The notes under the pieces: generated by a model
Seen by the model: only the letters and a program-made list of their open reading frames with translations
What the model was told of the DNA's origin: nothing
Database searches by the model: none
Translations under genes and position numbers: made by a program
NCBI RefSeq assembly: GCF_000518985.1
Contig: NZ_JAEQ01000002.1
Location: 248,001 to 312,000 of the forward strand
Length of the DNA stretch: 64,000 nucleotides
Reading direction: 5' to 3'
Source: Chelativorans sp. J32
Lineage (GTDB): Bacteria > Pseudomonadota > Alphaproteobacteria > Rhizobiales > Rhizobiaceae
Shown here: piece by piece, positions 25,350 to 37,486 of the stretch
How the letters are laid out: each line of letters opens with the position of its first letter
Position numbering within the stretch: position 1 is the stretch's first letter

Positions 25350-27073
25350 AGCTTCCGAGCCTGAGGAAATCGAAGCAATCGCAAGCGGCTGCCGAGCCGT
25401 CTTCGATCGTGTTGCAAGGACGACGCAAGGCGACGTCCGGTCGGGCTCAAAGCCGCATCATAATGGCAATGGCGATGCTCTTCGGTATCTATGGCGCGAT
25501 CGGTGCGCGGCTTGTGCATCTGGGCATGATCGAGGAACCGCCCGTGAACCTGCCGCAAACGCGGCCGACCGCATCCCGGCCCGATCTGCTCGACCGCAAC
25601 GGCGAAGTGCTGGCCACGGATATCAAGACCGCCTCGCTATTTGCCGAGCCGCGCCGCATCGTCGACATCGACGAGGCGATCGAGAAACTGCAACGCGTCT
25701 TGCCCGATCTCGATTATGAACAGACCTATCGCAGGCTCGACAGCGATGCTGGTTTCGTGTGGCTGAAGCGGCAGCTTTCGCCGCGCCAGCAGAGCGACAT
25801 CCTCGCACTCGGTATTCCGGGCCTCGGTTTCCGTACGGAGAAGACCCGCTTCTATCCCGGCGGCGCCACGGCCTCCCACATTCTCGGCCTCGTCAATATC
25901 GACAACAAAGGCATCGCCGGCATTGAGAAATATGTCGACGACCAAGGTCTTGCCGATCTCCAGGCACTGGGACTCGCTGGGCCGGACACGCTTGAGCCGG
26001 TGCGGCTGTCGATTGACCTCAGGGCGCAATATATCCTGCATGACGAGCTGTCGCAGGCGATGGAGCGCTATCACGCGATCGCCGGTGGCGGCGCCATCCT
26101 GAACGCGCGGACCGGCGAGGTGGTGGCGATGGTGTCGCTGCCCGACTATGACCCGAACAATCCCTACAACGCGCTTGAGAAGGACCGGATGAACCGCATG
26201 AGCGCGGGCGTGTTCGAGATGGGATCGACCTTCAAGCTCTTCACGACCGCCATGGCGCTCGATTCGGGGCTCGTGAAGCTGAGCGATAGCTTCGACGCAT
26301 CCCGTCCGCTGCGCCTTGGCGGCTTCACGATCCGTGATTTCCACGGCAAGGGGCGAGTTCTTTCCGTGCCGGAGGTCTTCATCTATTCGTCCAATATCGG
26401 CACGGCCAAGATGGCGGACGTGGTTGGCATCGACGGCCATCGCGCCTTTCTCAAGAAGATCGGCCTCCTCGACAGGATGAAAACCGAGCTTCCCGAGGTC
26501 GCGCAGCCGACCGAGCCCAAGGTGTGGAAGAAGATCAATTCCGTCACCATCTCCTTCGGCCACGGCGTTGCGACCACGCCGCTCCAGACCGCCGTTGCCG
26601 CTGTGGCCATGGTCAATGGCGGCAAGCTCATCCCGCCCACTTTCCTGCCCCGCTCCAAGGAGGAGGCGCAAGCCCTGTCCACTCAGGTGATCTCGCCCGA
26701 AACCAGTGCGGCGATCCGTTATCTCTTCCGCCTGAACGTGCAGAAAGGAACGGGCGGTTCCGGCTCGCGCGCGGATGTCCCCGGCTTCTATGTGGGCGGT
26801 AAGACCGGCACCGCCGAGAAGGTTGTCAACGGCAGGTATTCGAACGACAAGCGCTTCAATGCTTTCCTCGCCGCGTATCCGATCAATGATCCGGAATATG
26901 TCGTGGTGGTGATCCTGGACGAGCCCAAGGGCGAAAAGCCCGGCATGTCTGCAACTGCAGGCCTCAATACGGCGCCGGTCGTCTCGAATGTTATCCGGCG
27001 TACTGCACCACTACTTGGCGTGGAGCCGGATTTCGGTCATGAAAGTGACGCTTTGCTGGTCTCCTACCGGTGA
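25346..27073 (+). CDS. ftsI: Septal peptidoglycan transpeptidase FtsI (PBP3)
   Basis: A 575-residue class B penicillin-binding protein. One membrane helix lies near residues 38-57; a pedestal domain starts at RPDLLDRNGEVLATD. The transpeptidase domain has the nucleophile S294 with K297 (GSTFKLF), SSNIG as SxN and KTGTAEK as KTG box. It cross-links septal wall in complex with FtsW. Start ATGA overlaps ftsL. A 46-base gap separates it from murE. Confidence 0.95.
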   Translation: MKLPSLRKSKQSQAAAEPSSIVLQGRRKATSGRAQSRIIMAMAMLFGIYGAIGARLVHLGMIEEPPVNLPQTRPTASRPDLLDRNGEVLATDIKTASLFAEPRRIVDIDEAIEKLQRVLPDLDYEQTYRRLDSDAGFVWLKRQLSPRQQSDILALGIPGLGFRTEKTRFYPGGATASHILGLVNIDNKGIAGIEKYVDDQGLADLQALGLAGPDTLEPVRLSIDLRAQYILHDELSQAMERYHAIAGGGAILNARTGEVVAMVSLPDYDPNNPYNALEKDRMNRMSAGVFEMGSTFKLFTTAMALDSGLVKLSDSFDASRPLRLGGFTIRDFHGKGRVLSVPEVFIYSSNIGTAKMADVVGIDGHRAFLKKIGLLDRMKTELPEVAQPTEPKVWKKINSVTISFGHGVATTPLQTAVAAVAMVNGGKLIPPTFLPRSKEEAQALSTQVISPETSAAIRYLFRLNVQKGTGGSGSRADVPGFYVGGKTGTAEKVVNGRYSNDKRFNAFLAAYPINDPEYVVVVILDEPKGEKPGMSATAGLNTAPVVSNVIRRTAPLLGVEPDFGHESDALLVSYR

Positions 27074-27119
27074 TTCCGGATCAAATGAGCGGACCGACCG
27101 CAGAGAATAATGGATTGCG

Positions 27120-28571
27120 ATGAAGCTGGGCGAACTTGCCGATATCCTGCCGTATAGCGGGCCCCTTGCGGGTGATACGAACATATCCGGTCTCGCATCG
27201 GATTCCCGGCGGGTGACTGCCGGGAACGTTTTCTTTGCGCTGCAAGGCTCGAAGGCGGACGGCACCGCCTATGTCGCCGACGCCGTGCAGCGCGGTGCCG
27301 TGGCCATCGTTGCCAGACCCGGCACCATCCAAGATCTGGGTGTTCCCATCATCGAGGCCGAAGACCCCCGGCATGTGCTGGCGCTTGCGGCAGCCCGCTT
27401 CTATGGCGCGCAGCCTTCAACAATGGTCGCGGTTACGGGGACCAGCGGAAAGACGTCCGTCGCCTCCTTCACCCGTCAGATCTGGGAACAAGCGGGCTTT
27501 GCCGCTGCGTCGATCGGCACGACCGGCGTCGTGGCGCCGGGACGGGAAGAATACGGCGAGCTGACCACGCCAGATCCGGTCTCTCTCCACCAGCTCCTGC
27601 GGGAGCTTTCCGATGCAGGCGTGACCCACGCTTCCATGGAGGCTTCGAGCCACGGGCTCGATCAGCGCCGTCTCGATGGGGTGAAGCTTGCTGCCGGCGG
27701 CTTCACGAATCTCGGCCGTGACCACATGGATTATCATCCGACTGTCGGACACTACCATCAGTCCAAGATGCGGCTCTTCGATACGATTCTTCCGAAGGAG
27801 GCGCCGGCCGTTATCTTCGCGGACGATCCCTGGTCGGAACCCACAGAGAAGGCAGTTCTCGCCGCCGGTCTCGATCTTCGCACCGTAGGCCGCAAGGGAA
27901 CTTTCCTCACCATCAAGCGCGTCGAGCATGAGCGCCATAGGCAGCGTACCGAGATCGAGCATAAGGGCACGATCTATGAAATCGTGCTGCCTCTTGCCGG
28001 GGATTTTCAGGTCGGCAATGCGCTGGTCGCCGCGGGGCTCGCCATCTCCACCGGTCTCTCTCCCGATAAGGCGCTCGCTGCGTTGGAGCACCTGAAGGGT
28101 GCGTCGGGCCGTCTCGAACTCACCGGCGCGACGGAAGATGGCGCGCAGGTCTATGTGGATTACGCCCACAAGCCGGACGCGCTGGAAAACGTGCTTCAGG
28201 CGGTGAGGCCCTTCACGACGGGACGAGTGATCGTCGTCTTCGGCTGCGGCGGCGACCGCGACCCCGGTAAACGGCCCATCATGGGTGAAATCGCGCGGCG
28301 GTTGGCTGATGTGGTCATCGTGACGGACGACAATCCACGTTCGGAAGACCCCGCGACGATTCGCAAGGCGATCCTCGAAGCCGTGCCGGATGCGACGGAA
28401 ATCGGCGACCGGCGCGAGGCCATCCGCACCGCCGTTTCCATGCTCCACTCGGGCGACACATTGATCGTTGCAGGCAAAGGCCACGAGATCGGCCAGGAGA
28501 TCGCGGGCCAGAAATTCCCGTTCTCGGACCATGAGGAGGTGCGACGGGCGCTAAAGGAGAGAGCGGCGTGA
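27120..28571 (+). CDS. murE: UDP-MurNAc-tripeptide ligase MurE (meso-diaminopimelate adding)
   Basis: A 483-residue Mur ligase that adds the third stem residue. It has the ATP loop [39 protein letters not shown] and [16 protein letters not shown]. The DDNPR motif in [13 protein letters not shown] is the specificity mark for meso-diaminopimelate, as expected for a Gram-negative wall. Its stop overlaps the murF GTG start (GTGA). Confidence 0.95.
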   Translation: MKLGELADILPYSGPLAGDTNISGLASDSRRVTAGNVFFALQGSKADGTAYVADAVQRGAVAIVARPGTIQDLGVPIIEAEDPRHVLALAAARFYGAQPSTMVAVTGTSGKTSVASFTRQIWEQAGFAAASIGTTGVVAPGREEYGELTTPDPVSLHQLLRELSDAGVTHASMEASSHGLDQRRLDGVKLAAGGFTNLGRDHMDYHPTVGHYHQSKMRLFDTILPKEAPAVIFADDPWSEPTEKAVLAAGLDLRTVGRKGTFLTIKRVEHERHRQRTEIEHKGTIYEIVLPLAGDFQVGNALVAAGLAISTGLSPDKALAALEHLKGASGRLELTGATEDGAQVYVDYAHKPDALENVLQAVRPFTTGRVIVVFGCGGDRDPGKRPIMGEIARRLADVVIVTDDNPRSEDPATIRKAILEAVPDATEIGDRREAIRTAVSMLHSGDTLIVAGKGHEIGQEIAGQKFPFSDHEEVRRALKERAA

Positions 28572-30004
28572 CGCTTCTTTGGACCTCGGATGAGCTGGTT
28601 GCTGCGGTCGGCGGCCGCCCTTTCGGGACGCTCCCTGAGGGTGTGACCGGCATTTCCATCGACAGCAGAACCTTGCAGCGCGGAGAAGCCTTCTTCGCCA
28701 TCAAGGGCGATCGCTTCGACGGGCATGACTTTGCCACCTTTGCCATGGCTGCCGGTGCCGGCCTGCTCGTCATTTCGGAAGAGAAGCTGCCGGCGCTCGG
28801 CCGCCTCACGGTGCCGAAAGTGGTGGTTCCGGACGTCCTGAAGGCATTGCGGGATCTTGCGGTCGCCGCCCGCAAGCGCAGCCATGGCAAGGTGATTGCC
28901 GTCACCGGTTCCGCCGGCAAGACCACCACCAAGGAGATGTTGCGACACGCATTGTCGAGCGTTGGCACGGTGCATGCCGCCGACCGCTCGTTCAACAATC
29001 ACTGGGGTGTGCCCCTTTCGCTCGCTCGCCTGCCTGCCGATGCCGACTACGCCATCTTCGAGATCGGCATGAACCATCCCGGCGAGATCGAGCCGCTGAC
29101 GCAGCTCGTAAAGCCGCATATAGCGATCATCACTTTGATCGCGGCAGCGCATCTCGGCCATTTCAAGAGCCTTGACGAGATCGCCGAGGCAAAGGGCGAG
29201 ATCTTCTCCGGCGTCGTGCCGGGAGGCCATGCGATCCTCAATCGAGACGACCAGCGCTTCAAACTTCTCGCCGATATGGCGGCAGAGGCCGGGATCAAGA
29301 ATATCTGGGGTTTTGGTGAGAATGTGCGCTCACATTTCCGGCTTGCGCATTACGAACCGGAAGGCAACCGTTCGGCCGTCGCGATCAAGGTGGCCGGCCA
29401 GGAACTCGTCGGGCGTATCGGCGCTCCGGGGCGGCACATCGTTCAGAACGCGCTCGCCGTGATCGGCGCCGGCTATCTTGCTGGTGCGGACGTTTCGAAG
29501 CTTCTCGCAGCCCTCGGCGATTTCTCCGCCGAAGAAGGCAGGGGCAGGATGCATCGCCTCAGCCTCGGTGAGGGCACGATCACCCTGATTGATGAAAGCT
29601 ACAATGCAAATCCCGCTTCGATGAAAGCCGCCTTGCAGGTGCTGGACCACTCTCCGGTGTCGTCCGGCGAGGGGCGCCGCATTGCCGTCCTCGGCGACAT
29701 GCTGGAACTGGGCGTTCATTCGGAGAAGCTTCATACGGCCCTCGGCGACATCATTGCGGCGACCAGGACGGATGTTCTTCTCCTAGCGGGAACGGAGATG
29801 AAGGCGCTTGCCGACAATCCGCCGGCCGGCCGGCTGGTGGAATACAGACCTTCCGTGGAGGAGTTGCAGTCGCTTCTCTTCGAGGTGCTCCGCCCGGGGG
29901 ATACAGTCATGATCAAATCGTCAAAAGGCATCGGGTTTTCCAGGCTGGTCGATGCACTTCTGAAAACATATCCGGCAGCGGTCGATGAACCGGACCGGGC
30001 TTAA
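28568..30004 (+). CDS. murF: UDP-MurNAc-tripeptide:D-Ala-D-Ala ligase MurF
   Basis: A 478-residue Mur ligase that completes the pentapeptide with D-Ala-D-Ala made by Ddl. It starts with GTG overlapping murE. Signatures are [20 protein letters not shown] at the substrate domain, [13 protein letters not shown] (ATP loop), [23 protein letters not shown] and [15 protein letters not shown]. It is followed by mraY after 28 bases. Confidence 0.95.
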   Translation: MTLLWTSDELVAAVGGRPFGTLPEGVTGISIDSRTLQRGEAFFAIKGDRFDGHDFATFAMAAGAGLLVISEEKLPALGRLTVPKVVVPDVLKALRDLAVAARKRSHGKVIAVTGSAGKTTTKEMLRHALSSVGTVHAADRSFNNHWGVPLSLARLPADADYAIFEIGMNHPGEIEPLTQLVKPHIAIITLIAAAHLGHFKSLDEIAEAKGEIFSGVVPGGHAILNRDDQRFKLLADMAAEAGIKNIWGFGENVRSHFRLAHYEPEGNRSAVAIKVAGQELVGRIGAPGRHIVQNALAVIGAGYLAGADVSKLLAALGDFSAEEGRGRMHRLSLGEGTITLIDESYNANPASMKAALQVLDHSPVSSGEGRRIAVLGDMLELGVHSEKLHTALGDIIAATRTDVLLLAGTEMKALADNPPAGRLVEYRPSVEELQSLLFEVLRPGDTVMIKSSKGIGFSRLVDALLKTYPAAVDEPDRA

Positions 30005-30032
30005 TGGGCCGGCAGTCGCGGGGGCTATTTAG

Positions 30033-31115
30033 ATGTTGATGCTGCTTGTTGAACTCGCCGATGAGTTTTCGGTGCTGAACGTCTTTCGCTATATCACTTT
30101 CCGCACCGGCGGCGCGTTGATAACGGCGGCGTTCATCGTGTTCCTGTTCGGGCCCGCGATCATCAATTCGCTGCGTCTTCGCCAGGGTAAGGGCCAGCCC
30201 ATCCGTGCGGATGGGCCGCAGACCCATTTCAAAAAGGCCGGTACTCCCACCATGGGCGGCCTGATGATCCTTTCGGGTATCCTCGGCTCTTCCCTCCTGT
30301 GGGGCAATCTTTCCAGCGTTTATGTCTGGGTGGTGCTGATGGTCACCGTGGGGTTCGGCGCGATCGGCTTTTACGACGACTATCTGAAGGTCACCAAACA
30401 GTCGCATCTGGGCTTCTCCGGAAAATCCCGGCTCGCGCTGGAGTTCCTGATTGCAGGGTTCGCCGCCTGGGCGATCATGCGCGCCGGACAGGCTCCGTTC
30501 TCCTCCTCGCTCACCTTTCCGTTCTTCAAGGAGCTTCTGCTCAATCTAGGCATATTCTTTATTCCCTTCGCCGCCTTCGTGATCGTCGGCGCAGGCAATG
30601 CGGTGAACCTCACCGATGGCCTCGACGGACTTGCTACAGTGCCGGTGATGGTGGCGGCGGCCTCCTTCGGCGTGATCGCCTATCTCTCGGGCAACGCGAT
30701 TTTCGCGGATTATCTGCAGATCCACTTCGTGCCTGGGACGGGCGAGCTTTCGGTCATTCTCGGCGCCGTTATCGGTGCGGGTCTCGGCTTCCTCTGGTTC
30801 AACGCACCGCCTGCCGCGATCTTCATGGGGGATACCGGCTCGCTTGCGCTCGGTGGCCTGATCGGCACGGTGGCGGTAGCAACCAAGCACGAGATCGTGC
30901 TGGCCATCATCGGCGGTCTCTTCGTGATCGAGATCCTCTCGGTCGTCATCCAGGTGGCCGTTTTCAAGATGACGGGCAAGCGCGTCTTCCTCATGGCACC
31001 CATCCATCACCATTTCGAAAAGCTTGGCTGGACCGAGAGCCAGGTCGTCATCCGCTTCTGGATCATCGCCGTCGTTCTGGCGCTGATCGGGCTTTCCACC
31101 TTGAAGCTGCGGTGA
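30033..31115 (+). CDS. mraY: Phospho-N-acetylmuramoyl-pentapeptide transferase MraY
   Basis: A 360-residue polytopic membrane enzyme (about ten helices) that transfers phospho-MurNAc-pentapeptide to undecaprenyl phosphate, making lipid I. Catalytic signatures are [10 protein letters not shown], the Mg-binding DDYLKVTK loop, [22 protein letters not shown] and the histidine-rich [12 protein letters not shown]. The murD frame opens at its stop. Confidence 0.95.
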   Translation: MLMLLVELADEFSVLNVFRYITFRTGGALITAAFIVFLFGPAIINSLRLRQGKGQPIRADGPQTHFKKAGTPTMGGLMILSGILGSSLLWGNLSSVYVWVVLMVTVGFGAIGFYDDYLKVTKQSHLGFSGKSRLALEFLIAGFAAWAIMRAGQAPFSSSLTFPFFKELLLNLGIFFIPFAAFVIVGAGNAVNLTDGLDGLATVPVMVAAASFGVIAYLSGNAIFADYLQIHFVPGTGELSVILGAVIGAGLGFLWFNAPPAAIFMGDTGSLALGGLIGTVAVATKHEIVLAIIGGLFVIEILSVVIQVAVFKMTGKRVFLMAPIHHHFEKLGWTESQVVIRFWIIAVVLALIGLSTLKLR

Positions 31116-31120
31116 CGCGA

Positions 31121-32524
31121 ATGATCCCCGCCACCACCTTCCATGGCAGGAAAGTAGCGCTTTTCGGGCTCGGCGGCTCGGGTCTGGCGACTGCCCATGC
31201 GCTGGTTGCCGGCGGGGCCGAGGTGCTTGCCTGGGACGACAATCCGGAAAGCGTGGCCAAGGCCGAGGCGGAAGGAGTCGCAACGGGAGATCTCCGCGAA
31301 GCGGATTGGCACTCGATCCACACCCTCCTTCTTGCTCCTGGCGTGCCGCTTACCCATCCCCGCCCGCATTGGAGCGTCGAATTGGCCGAGGCGGCCGGCG
31401 CCGAGATCATCGGCGACGTGGAGCTTTTCGTGCGGGAGCGGCGGGCGCATGCCCCGCAGGCTCCGCTGGTGGCGATCACCGGCACTAATGGAAAATCGAC
31501 GACCACGGCGCTCACGGCCCACATTCTCAGGAATGCCGGGCGCGATACGCAGATGGGCGGCAATATTGGCCGTGCGGTGATGACGCTCGACCCACCTGCG
31601 CCCGGTCGCCATTACGTGGTGGAGTGTTCTTCGTATCAGATCGATCTTGCACCGACCCTGGATCCGACGGCCGGCGTTCTGCTCAATATCACACCAGACC
31701 ATCTCGACCGCCACGGCACGATGGAGCATTACGCCGCGGTGAAGGAGCGCCTGGTGGCAGGCAGCGACACGGCGATCATCGGTGTGGACGACGAATATTG
31801 CCGCGCCATTGCCGACCGGCTCGAGAAGGCGGGCGGTAAGGTGCTGCGGATCTCCGTCACCAGAACGCTTGAAAACGGATTTTTTTCTGAAGGCGCGCAG
31901 CTGATGCGTGCCGAGGGGGGCAGGGCAGAGCCGCTTTTCTCGCTTGAAGGCATTGGATCGCTGCGAGGACGGCACAACGCCCAGAACGCGCTTGCCGCTG
32001 CGGCCGCATGCCTTTCCTGCGGCCTCTCGCCTGCGGAAATCCAGGCGGGTTTTGCGAGCTTCCCGGGGCTCGCGCACCGTATGGAGCAGGTGGGCCGGCT
32101 CGGCCATGTTCTGTTCCTCAACGATTCAAAGGCCACCAATGCCGATGCCGCCGCGCCGGCGCTTTCGTCCTTTCCGCGGATCTACTGGATAGCTGGCGGG
32201 CTACCCAAGACGGGCGGCATCGAAAGCCTGAGGCCGTTCTTTCCGCGCATAGCCAAAGCTTACCTCATCGGCGAAGCAGCACCCGCCTTCGCGGCCACGA
32301 TCGGAGAGGCGACAAGCTACGAGATCTCGGGTACCATCGCCGCCGCTGTCGAGCACGCCGCGCGGGATGCGGCCGATGATCCTGCGGGCGACGTGGTGGT
32401 CCTGTTATCGCCGGCCTGTGCGAGTTTCGATCAATTCAGGAATTTCGAGGTCAGGGGAGAAGCGTTCCGTGATGCGGTGCGCGCCCTGCCGGGCATCGAA
32501 CTCATTGGGGAGAAGAGGGCATGA
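31121..32524 (+). CDS. murD: UDP-MurNAc-L-Ala:D-glutamate ligase MurD
   Basis: A 467-residue Mur ligase adding D-Glu. Motifs: [18 protein letters not shown] (N-terminal nucleotide-like domain), [14 protein letters not shown] (ATP loop), [16 protein letters not shown] and [18 protein letters not shown] 31121 is chosen because homology begins MIPATTF; a GTG at 31112 overlapping the mraY stop would add three residues and is possible. The stop overlaps ftsW by four bases. Confidence 0.94.
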   Translation: MIPATTFHGRKVALFGLGGSGLATAHALVAGGAEVLAWDDNPESVAKAEAEGVATGDLREADWHSIHTLLLAPGVPLTHPRPHWSVELAEAAGAEIIGDVELFVRERRAHAPQAPLVAITGTNGKSTTTALTAHILRNAGRDTQMGGNIGRAVMTLDPPAPGRHYVVECSSYQIDLAPTLDPTAGVLLNITPDHLDRHGTMEHYAAVKERLVAGSDTAIIGVDDEYCRAIADRLEKAGGKVLRISVTRTLENGFFSEGAQLMRAEGGRAEPLFSLEGIGSLRGRHNAQNALAAAAACLSCGLSPAEIQAGFASFPGLAHRMEQVGRLGHVLFLNDSKATNADAAAPALSSFPRIYWIAGGLPKTGGIESLRPFFPRIAKAYLIGEAAPAFAATIGEATSYEISGTIAAAVEHAARDAADDPAGDVVVLLSPACASFDQFRNFEVRGEAFRDAVRALPGIELIGEKRA

Positions 32525-33675
32525 TCAGCCGTACCGACCGCAGCATGGTGGCGAACTGGTGGTGGACCGTCGACCGATGGTTCCTCGCTGCCTTCCTCTT
32601 TCTCATGGGGCTCGGCATCGTGCTCTCCTTCGCGGCAAGTCCGGCGGTTGCCGAACGCATCGGCCTTGAGAGCTACCATTTCGTGACGCGCCAGATCGTG
32701 TTCATGATCCCTGCATTGATCGTGCTGATCGGCGTTTCCTTCCTCGATCCGCGCCAGGTTCGCAGGCTCGCCCTGGTGATGCTCTGCGTTGCGCTTATTC
32801 TGATGGTTGCGACGCTCTTCTTCGGGATGGAGGTCAAAGGATCCAGGCGCTGGATCCATGTCTTCGGCCTATCGATCCAGCCTTCCGAATATATGAAGCC
32901 TGCATTCGTGGTCATCTGCGCGTGGCTCTTCGCCGAACATGCGCGGCAACCGGAGATACCCGGCAATCTCTTCGCCATGCTGCTTCTGGGCCTGGTCTTG
33001 GCCTTGCTCGTCGCCCAGCCGGATCTCGGTCAGACCATGCTCGTCCTCAGCACCTGGGGCGCCATGTTCTTCATCGCCGGAATGCCGTGGCTATGGATCA
33101 TCGTGCTCGGCGCATTGGGTGCGGTCGGGGCGGTCGGCGCCTACTCCGTCTTTCCGCACGTGGCGGAGCGGATCGATCGGTTCATCACCGGCGAGGGCGA
33201 CACATATCAGGTCGACATGAGCCTTGAGGCGATGACGCGCGGGGGCTGGCTCGGCCAGGGGCCGGGCGAGGGTTCCGTGAAGCGCATCCTGCCGGACAGC
33301 CACACCGACTTCGTCTTCGCGGTTGCGGGCGAGGAATTCGGCTTGATCATGTGTCTGCTCATCCTCGCCCTCTTTGCCTTCGTCGTCCTCAGGGGGCTTT
33401 CGATCGCGCGCAAGCAGGAGGATGATTTCACCCGCTACGCTCTCTCCGGGCTGGTGGTGCTGTTCGGTCTTCAATCCATCATCAACATGGCCGTGAATGT
33501 GCGGATGATGCCGGCCAAGGGCATGACGCTGCCGTTCATCTCCTATGGCGGCTCCTCGCTCGTGGCGATGGCGATCTCCATGGGCTTCGTTCTGGCGCTT
33601 GCGCGCAGACGCCCCGAAAAGCGCCGCCCCGTGAGCTTCTCGGCCATTTCCGGTAGGGCCGCGGCAGCGGGCTGA
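32521..33675 (+). CDS. ftsW: Septal peptidoglycan glycosyltransferase FtsW (SEDS)
   Basis: A 384-residue SEDS membrane protein with about ten helices that polymerises lipid II together with FtsI. It shows [20 protein letters not shown] with the SEDS RW...Q-SE pattern, [29 protein letters not shown] (GxG...[10 protein letters not shown] signature with the catalytic Asp region) and ISYGGSSLV. Start overlaps murD (ATGA); murG follows after one base. Confidence 0.95.
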   Translation: MISRTDRSMVANWWWTVDRWFLAAFLFLMGLGIVLSFAASPAVAERIGLESYHFVTRQIVFMIPALIVLIGVSFLDPRQVRRLALVMLCVALILMVATLFFGMEVKGSRRWIHVFGLSIQPSEYMKPAFVVICAWLFAEHARQPEIPGNLFAMLLLGLVLALLVAQPDLGQTMLVLSTWGAMFFIAGMPWLWIIVLGALGAVGAVGAYSVFPHVAERIDRFITGEGDTYQVDMSLEAMTRGGWLGQGPGEGSVKRILPDSHTDFVFAVAGEEFGLIMCLLILALFAFVVLRGLSIARKQEDDFTRYALSGLVVLFGLQSIINMAVNVRMMPAKGMTLPFISYGGSSLVAMAISMGFVLALARRRPEKRRPVSFSAISGRAAAAG

Positions 33676-33676
33676 G

Positions 33677-34804
33677 ATGGCTGGACGGGCGATTCTTCTC
33701 TCCGCCGGCGGCACGGGTGGGCATCTGTTTCCTGCCGAAGCTCTGGCGCATGAATTGCGGGCGCGCGGGTGGTCGGTGCACCTCGCTACCGACCGGCGTG
33801 CCGCGCGCTTCGCCGCTACGTTCCCCGCCGATGAGATCCACGCCATCGAATCGGCGACTTTCGGCTCGCGCAATCCGCTTGCTCTCTTGAAGAGCGGTCT
33901 TTCCATCTGGCGTGGATTCAAGCAATCCACGGCCTTGATCAATCGCCTGAAACCAGCCGCCGTGGTGGGCTTTGGCGGCTATCCTACCTTGCCGCCGCTT
34001 TACGCCGCGACAAGGCGACGGGTCCCCACCCTTATTCATGAGCAGAACGCGGTAATGGGCCGCGCCAACAAGGCGCTTGCACAACGCGTCACTGCAGTCG
34101 CAGGCGGCTTCCTCCCTGAAGGGAACGGCCCCTATGCGTCAAAGACGGTCGTGACGGGCAATCCGGTCCGCCCAGCGGTCATTGAAGCGGCGGCCACACC
34201 CTATGCACCCGCGGCGGGGCGGAGCGTTTTCCGCCTGCTCGTCTTCGGAGGCAGCCAGGGCGCGCAATATTTCTCCCGGGTGGTGCCCGAGGCGGTCCGC
34301 CTGTTGCCCGAGGCGCTGCGCACTCGCCTTCGTATCGTGCAGCAGGCGCGGCCGGAGGACGAAAAAGCGGTGCAGGCCGCCTATGCGGAGCTCGGCGTGA
34401 AGGCCGAGGTCTCGCCATTTTTCACCGATCTCGCACGCCGGATTTCCGACGCTCACCTGATTATTTCCCGTTCAGGGGCTTCCACAGTATCGGAAATCGC
34501 AGTTATCGGCCGCCCCGCGTTCCTCGTTCCATACCCCCACGCACTCGATCATGACCAGGCCGCCAACGCGGCTGCGCTCGAACGCGAGGGCGGTGCCGAA
34601 ATCGTACCGCAGGAAAAGCTTTCGGCCGAGCGGCTTCGCGGGCTCCTGGAAGTCGCCATGGGCGCGCCGGAAAAGCTCGCCGTCATGGCTGCTGCGGCGA
34701 GAAGCGTCGGCAAGCCGGATGCATCGAGATTGCTTGCGGACCTTGCGGAAGCTATTGCGACGGGTGAAACAGTCGGAGAGTTCAAACGGAGAAGAAGCGC
34801 ATGA
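33677..34804 (+). CDS. murG: Lipid II synthase MurG (GlcNAc transferase)
   Basis: A 375-residue GT28 glycosyltransferase at the inner face of the membrane, adding GlcNAc to lipid I. Motifs: [48 protein letters not shown] and [26 protein letters not shown] with DHDQAANA. It begins one base after the ftsW stop and overlaps murC by four. Confidence 0.95.
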   Translation: MAGRAILLSAGGTGGHLFPAEALAHELRARGWSVHLATDRRAARFAATFPADEIHAIESATFGSRNPLALLKSGLSIWRGFKQSTALINRLKPAAVVGFGGYPTLPPLYAATRRRVPTLIHEQNAVMGRANKALAQRVTAVAGGFLPEGNGPYASKTVVTGNPVRPAVIEAAATPYAPAAGRSVFRLLVFGGSQGAQYFSRVVPEAVRLLPEALRTRLRIVQQARPEDEKAVQAAYAELGVKAEVSPFFTDLARRISDAHLIISRSGASTVSEIAVIGRPAFLVPYPHALDHDQAANAAALEREGGAEIVPQEKLSAERLRGLLEVAMGAPEKLAVMAAAARSVGKPDASRLLADLAEAIATGETVGEFKRRRSA

Positions 34805-36198
34805 AGATGCCGCAGACAATCGGGATGGTGCATTTCATCGGCATCGGCGGCATCGGCATGAGCGGCATCGCCGAAGCTCTGCATACGCTCGGCTATCGGG
34901 TCCAGGGCTCCGACCAGTCTGAGAACGCCAATGTCCTGCGCCTGCGCGAGAAGGGCATCAGAACCTTCATCGGCCATGCGGAAGAGAATTTGGGCGAGGC
35001 CGAGGTGGTGGTGATCTCCAGCGCCATCAAGCGCGACAACCCTGAATACGTTGCCGCGCGCGAGAAGCACCTTCCCATCGTGCGCCGCGCGGAAATGCTC
35101 GCGGAGCTCATGCGATTTCGCCAGGCCGTCGCGATCGGCGGCACACACGGCAAGACCACGACGACATCCATGGTTGCCGCCCTGCTGGAGGCGGGCGGGC
35201 TCGATCCGACCGTCATCAATGGCGGCATCATCAACGCCTATGGAACCAACGCCCGGATGGGGAAGGGCGACTGGATGGTGGTCGAGGCCGATGAAAGCGA
35301 CGGTACCTTCCTCAAGCTCCCGGCCGATATAGCGGTCATCACCAATATCGACCCCGAGCATCTCGACCATTATGGCTCCTTCGACAAGGTGCGCGACGCG
35401 TTCCGCCAGTTCGTGGAAAACGTACCGTTCTATGGGTTCGGCGTCATGTGCATCGATCATCCCGAGGTGCAAGCCCTGGTCGCGCGCATCGAGGACCGGC
35501 GCGTCATCACCTACGGTGAGAACCTGCAAGCTGATGTGCGCTTCGAAAACCACCGCATGGAGGAGGGGCATTCCGTCTTCGACGTCGTCATCCGTGCGCG
35601 CAAGGGAGATGCGGTGAAGGAGATCAGGGGGCTTCGGCTTCCAATGCCCGGGCGCCACAATGTCTCCAACGCGACCGCCGCAGTGGCAGTGGCTCATGAG
35701 CTCGGCATCGGCGAGGAGGCGATCCGTAAAGGCCTTTCCGCTTTCAGCGGCGTCAAGCGGCGATTCACGCTGACTGGCAGCTGGAACGGCGTCAGCATCT
35801 TCGACGACTACGGCCATCACCCGGTGGAGATCCGCGCCGTGCTCAGGGCGGCACGCGAGGCGGCAACCGGCCGCATCATCGCCATTGCGCAGCCGCACCG
35901 CTATACGCGGCTGCGTGACCTTTTCGACGAATTCTCCGCCTGCTTCAACGATGCCGACACGGTAATGGTGGCGCCGGTCTATGCGGCCGGTGAGGCGCCG
36001 ATCGACGGTATCTCGTCGGAGGCGCTGGTGGCGAGCCTTCGCGCGGCCGGACACCGCGATGCGCGGTTCATCCAAGGCCCGGAGGCCATTGCGCCCATCG
36101 TGCGCGAGGCGGCCAGGGAAGGCGACTTCGTCGTCTTTCTCGGCGCGGGTAACATAACGCAGTGGGCATACGCCCTGCCCAAGGAGCTCGGTTCGTGA
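34801..36198 (+). CDS. murC: UDP-N-acetylmuramate:L-alanine ligase MurC
   Basis: A 465-residue Mur ligase adding the first stem residue. Signatures: [18 protein letters not shown] (UDP-sugar domain), [15 protein letters not shown] (ATP loop), [19 protein letters not shown] and [13 protein letters not shown]. Start overlaps murG; its stop overlaps the GTG of murB. Confidence 0.95.
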   Translation: MKMPQTIGMVHFIGIGGIGMSGIAEALHTLGYRVQGSDQSENANVLRLREKGIRTFIGHAEENLGEAEVVVISSAIKRDNPEYVAAREKHLPIVRRAEMLAELMRFRQAVAIGGTHGKTTTTSMVAALLEAGGLDPTVINGGIINAYGTNARMGKGDWMVVEADESDGTFLKLPADIAVITNIDPEHLDHYGSFDKVRDAFRQFVENVPFYGFGVMCIDHPEVQALVARIEDRRVITYGENLQADVRFENHRMEEGHSVFDVVIRARKGDAVKEIRGLRLPMPGRHNVSNATAAVAVAHELGIGEEAIRKGLSAFSGVKRRFTLTGSWNGVSIFDDYGHHPVEIRAVLRAAREAATGRIIAIAQPHRYTRLRDLFDEFSACFNDADTVMVAPVYAAGEAPIDGISSEALVASLRAAGHRDARFIQGPEAIAPIVREAAREGDFVVFLGAGNITQWAYALPKELGS

Positions 36199-37160
36199 CA
36201 CGCGGCTCGGCGCTCATCGATAAGCTTGGCGACCGGTTATCGGCCCTGCGCGGCAGACTCACGCCGGATGCCGGAATGGACAAGATCACCTGGTTCCGCG
36301 CGGGCGGGGAGGCGGACGTGCTTTTCCAGCCGCAGGACGAGGAGGATCTCGCCGCTTTTCTAAAGGCGGTGCCTGAAGAAATCCCGATCACGATTGTCGG
36401 GATCGGCTCCAATCTTCTAGTGAGGGATGGTGGGATCCGCGGCTTTGTCGTGCGGCTCTCCGCCAAGGGCTTCGGCAATGCCGAGGTGATCTCTCCCACG
36501 CGAATCCGGGCGGGCGCGGCGATCCCCGACAAGCGTCTTGCTGCTGTGGCGCTGGAAGCGGGCATTGGCGGCTTCCATTTCTACCATGGCATTCCCGGCG
36601 GGCTCGGCGGAGCCCTTCGCATGAACGCGGGCGCCAACGGCGTGGAGACGCGCGAGCGCGTGGTCGAGGTGCACGCGCTGGACCGCAGGGGTGAGCAGCA
36701 CGTGTTTTCAAATGCCGATATGGGGTACTCCTACCGCTCGTCGAATATCCCCCAGGGGCTGATCTTCACCTCGGCGGTGCTGGAAGGATATGCGGAAGAT
36801 CGCATGGCGATCCGCACCGCGATGGACGCGGTGCAACATCACCGCGAAACCGTGCAGCCCATCCGGGAGAAGACGGGCGGTTCGACCTTCAAAAACCCGG
36901 AAGGCACTTCCGCCTGGAAGGAAGTCGACAAGGCCGGCTGTCGAGGCTTGATGATTGGCGGCGCGCAGATGTCGCCCATGCATTGCAATTTCATGATCAA
37001 TACCGGCACCGCGACGGGCCACGATCTCGAATATCTGGGTGAGACGGTGCGCGCACGGGTGTTGGAGAATTCCGGCATCAAGCTGGAATGGGAGATCAAG
37101 CGCCTCGGTGATTTCAAGCCGGGCCATGAAATCGATCCGTTCCTCGGGCAGTTGCTTTAG
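36195..37160 (+). CDS. murB: UDP-N-acetylenolpyruvoylglucosamine reductase MurB
   Basis: A 321-residue FAD enzyme that makes UDP-MurNAc. It has [28 protein letters not shown], the FAD segment [16 protein letters not shown] and [10 protein letters not shown] with the catalytic Ser, as in type II MurB. GTG 36195 overlapping the murC stop (GTGA) is the chosen start; an ATG at 36162 would overlap murC by 37 bases. It is the last gene before a 326-base gap that breaks the coupled string. Confidence 0.95.
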   Translation: MTRGSALIDKLGDRLSALRGRLTPDAGMDKITWFRAGGEADVLFQPQDEEDLAAFLKAVPEEIPITIVGIGSNLLVRDGGIRGFVVRLSAKGFGNAEVISPTRIRAGAAIPDKRLAAVALEAGIGGFHFYHGIPGGLGGALRMNAGANGVETRERVVEVHALDRRGEQHVFSNADMGYSYRSSNIPQGLIFTSAVLEGYAEDRMAIRTAMDAVQHHRETVQPIREKTGGSTFKNPEGTSAWKEVDKAGCRGLMIGGAQMSPMHCNFMINTGTATGHDLEYLGETVRARVLENSGIKLEWEIKRLGDFKPGHEIDPFLGQLL

Positions 37161-37486
37161 CTTCTCATAACGTATTGGTCAGCCAGCGCAGGCGTGGGAC
37201 GGAGCTTGCGGCAAACGCGTTGTTGCTGCCTTAAAATTGGCTGCAGCCACCCCTAGGATCGGGGGCGGAAAATGGCGCACGCGACGATCACTTTTGGCAA
37301 AATTTAGGAAAAATTGAATCCCACGGAATCTCAAGGCCTTGCCACGGAATCAACTCTCTGATTCTTTAGCTAGAAGTGTTTCCTGATTTGAGTCGGCGCG
37401 TTCGTTGCCGGGGGCTTTCATCCAAGTGGCAGTTTTTGAGTAGCGAGGGCGCCGCGCGTGTCGCGGCTGGAGAAGGGCATGGATAA
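37161..37486. promoter_or_regulatory. Gap before ddl with a cluster of five GANTC (CcrM) sites
   Basis: No gene is visible in this gap. GANTC occurs at 37316-37320, 37326-37330, 37347-37351, 37360-37364 and 37390-37394, five sites in 79 bases against one expected per 256 by chance. Two lie in a direct repeat CCACGGAATC (37321 and 37342). The segment is AT-richer than the flanks. CcrM methylates GANTC in alphaproteobacteria and, with GcrA, times division genes, so this is probably a cell-cycle controlled promoter region for ddl-ftsQ-ftsA-ftsZ. A three-codon ORF (ATG 37479) overlaps the ddl start. Confidence 0.6.
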
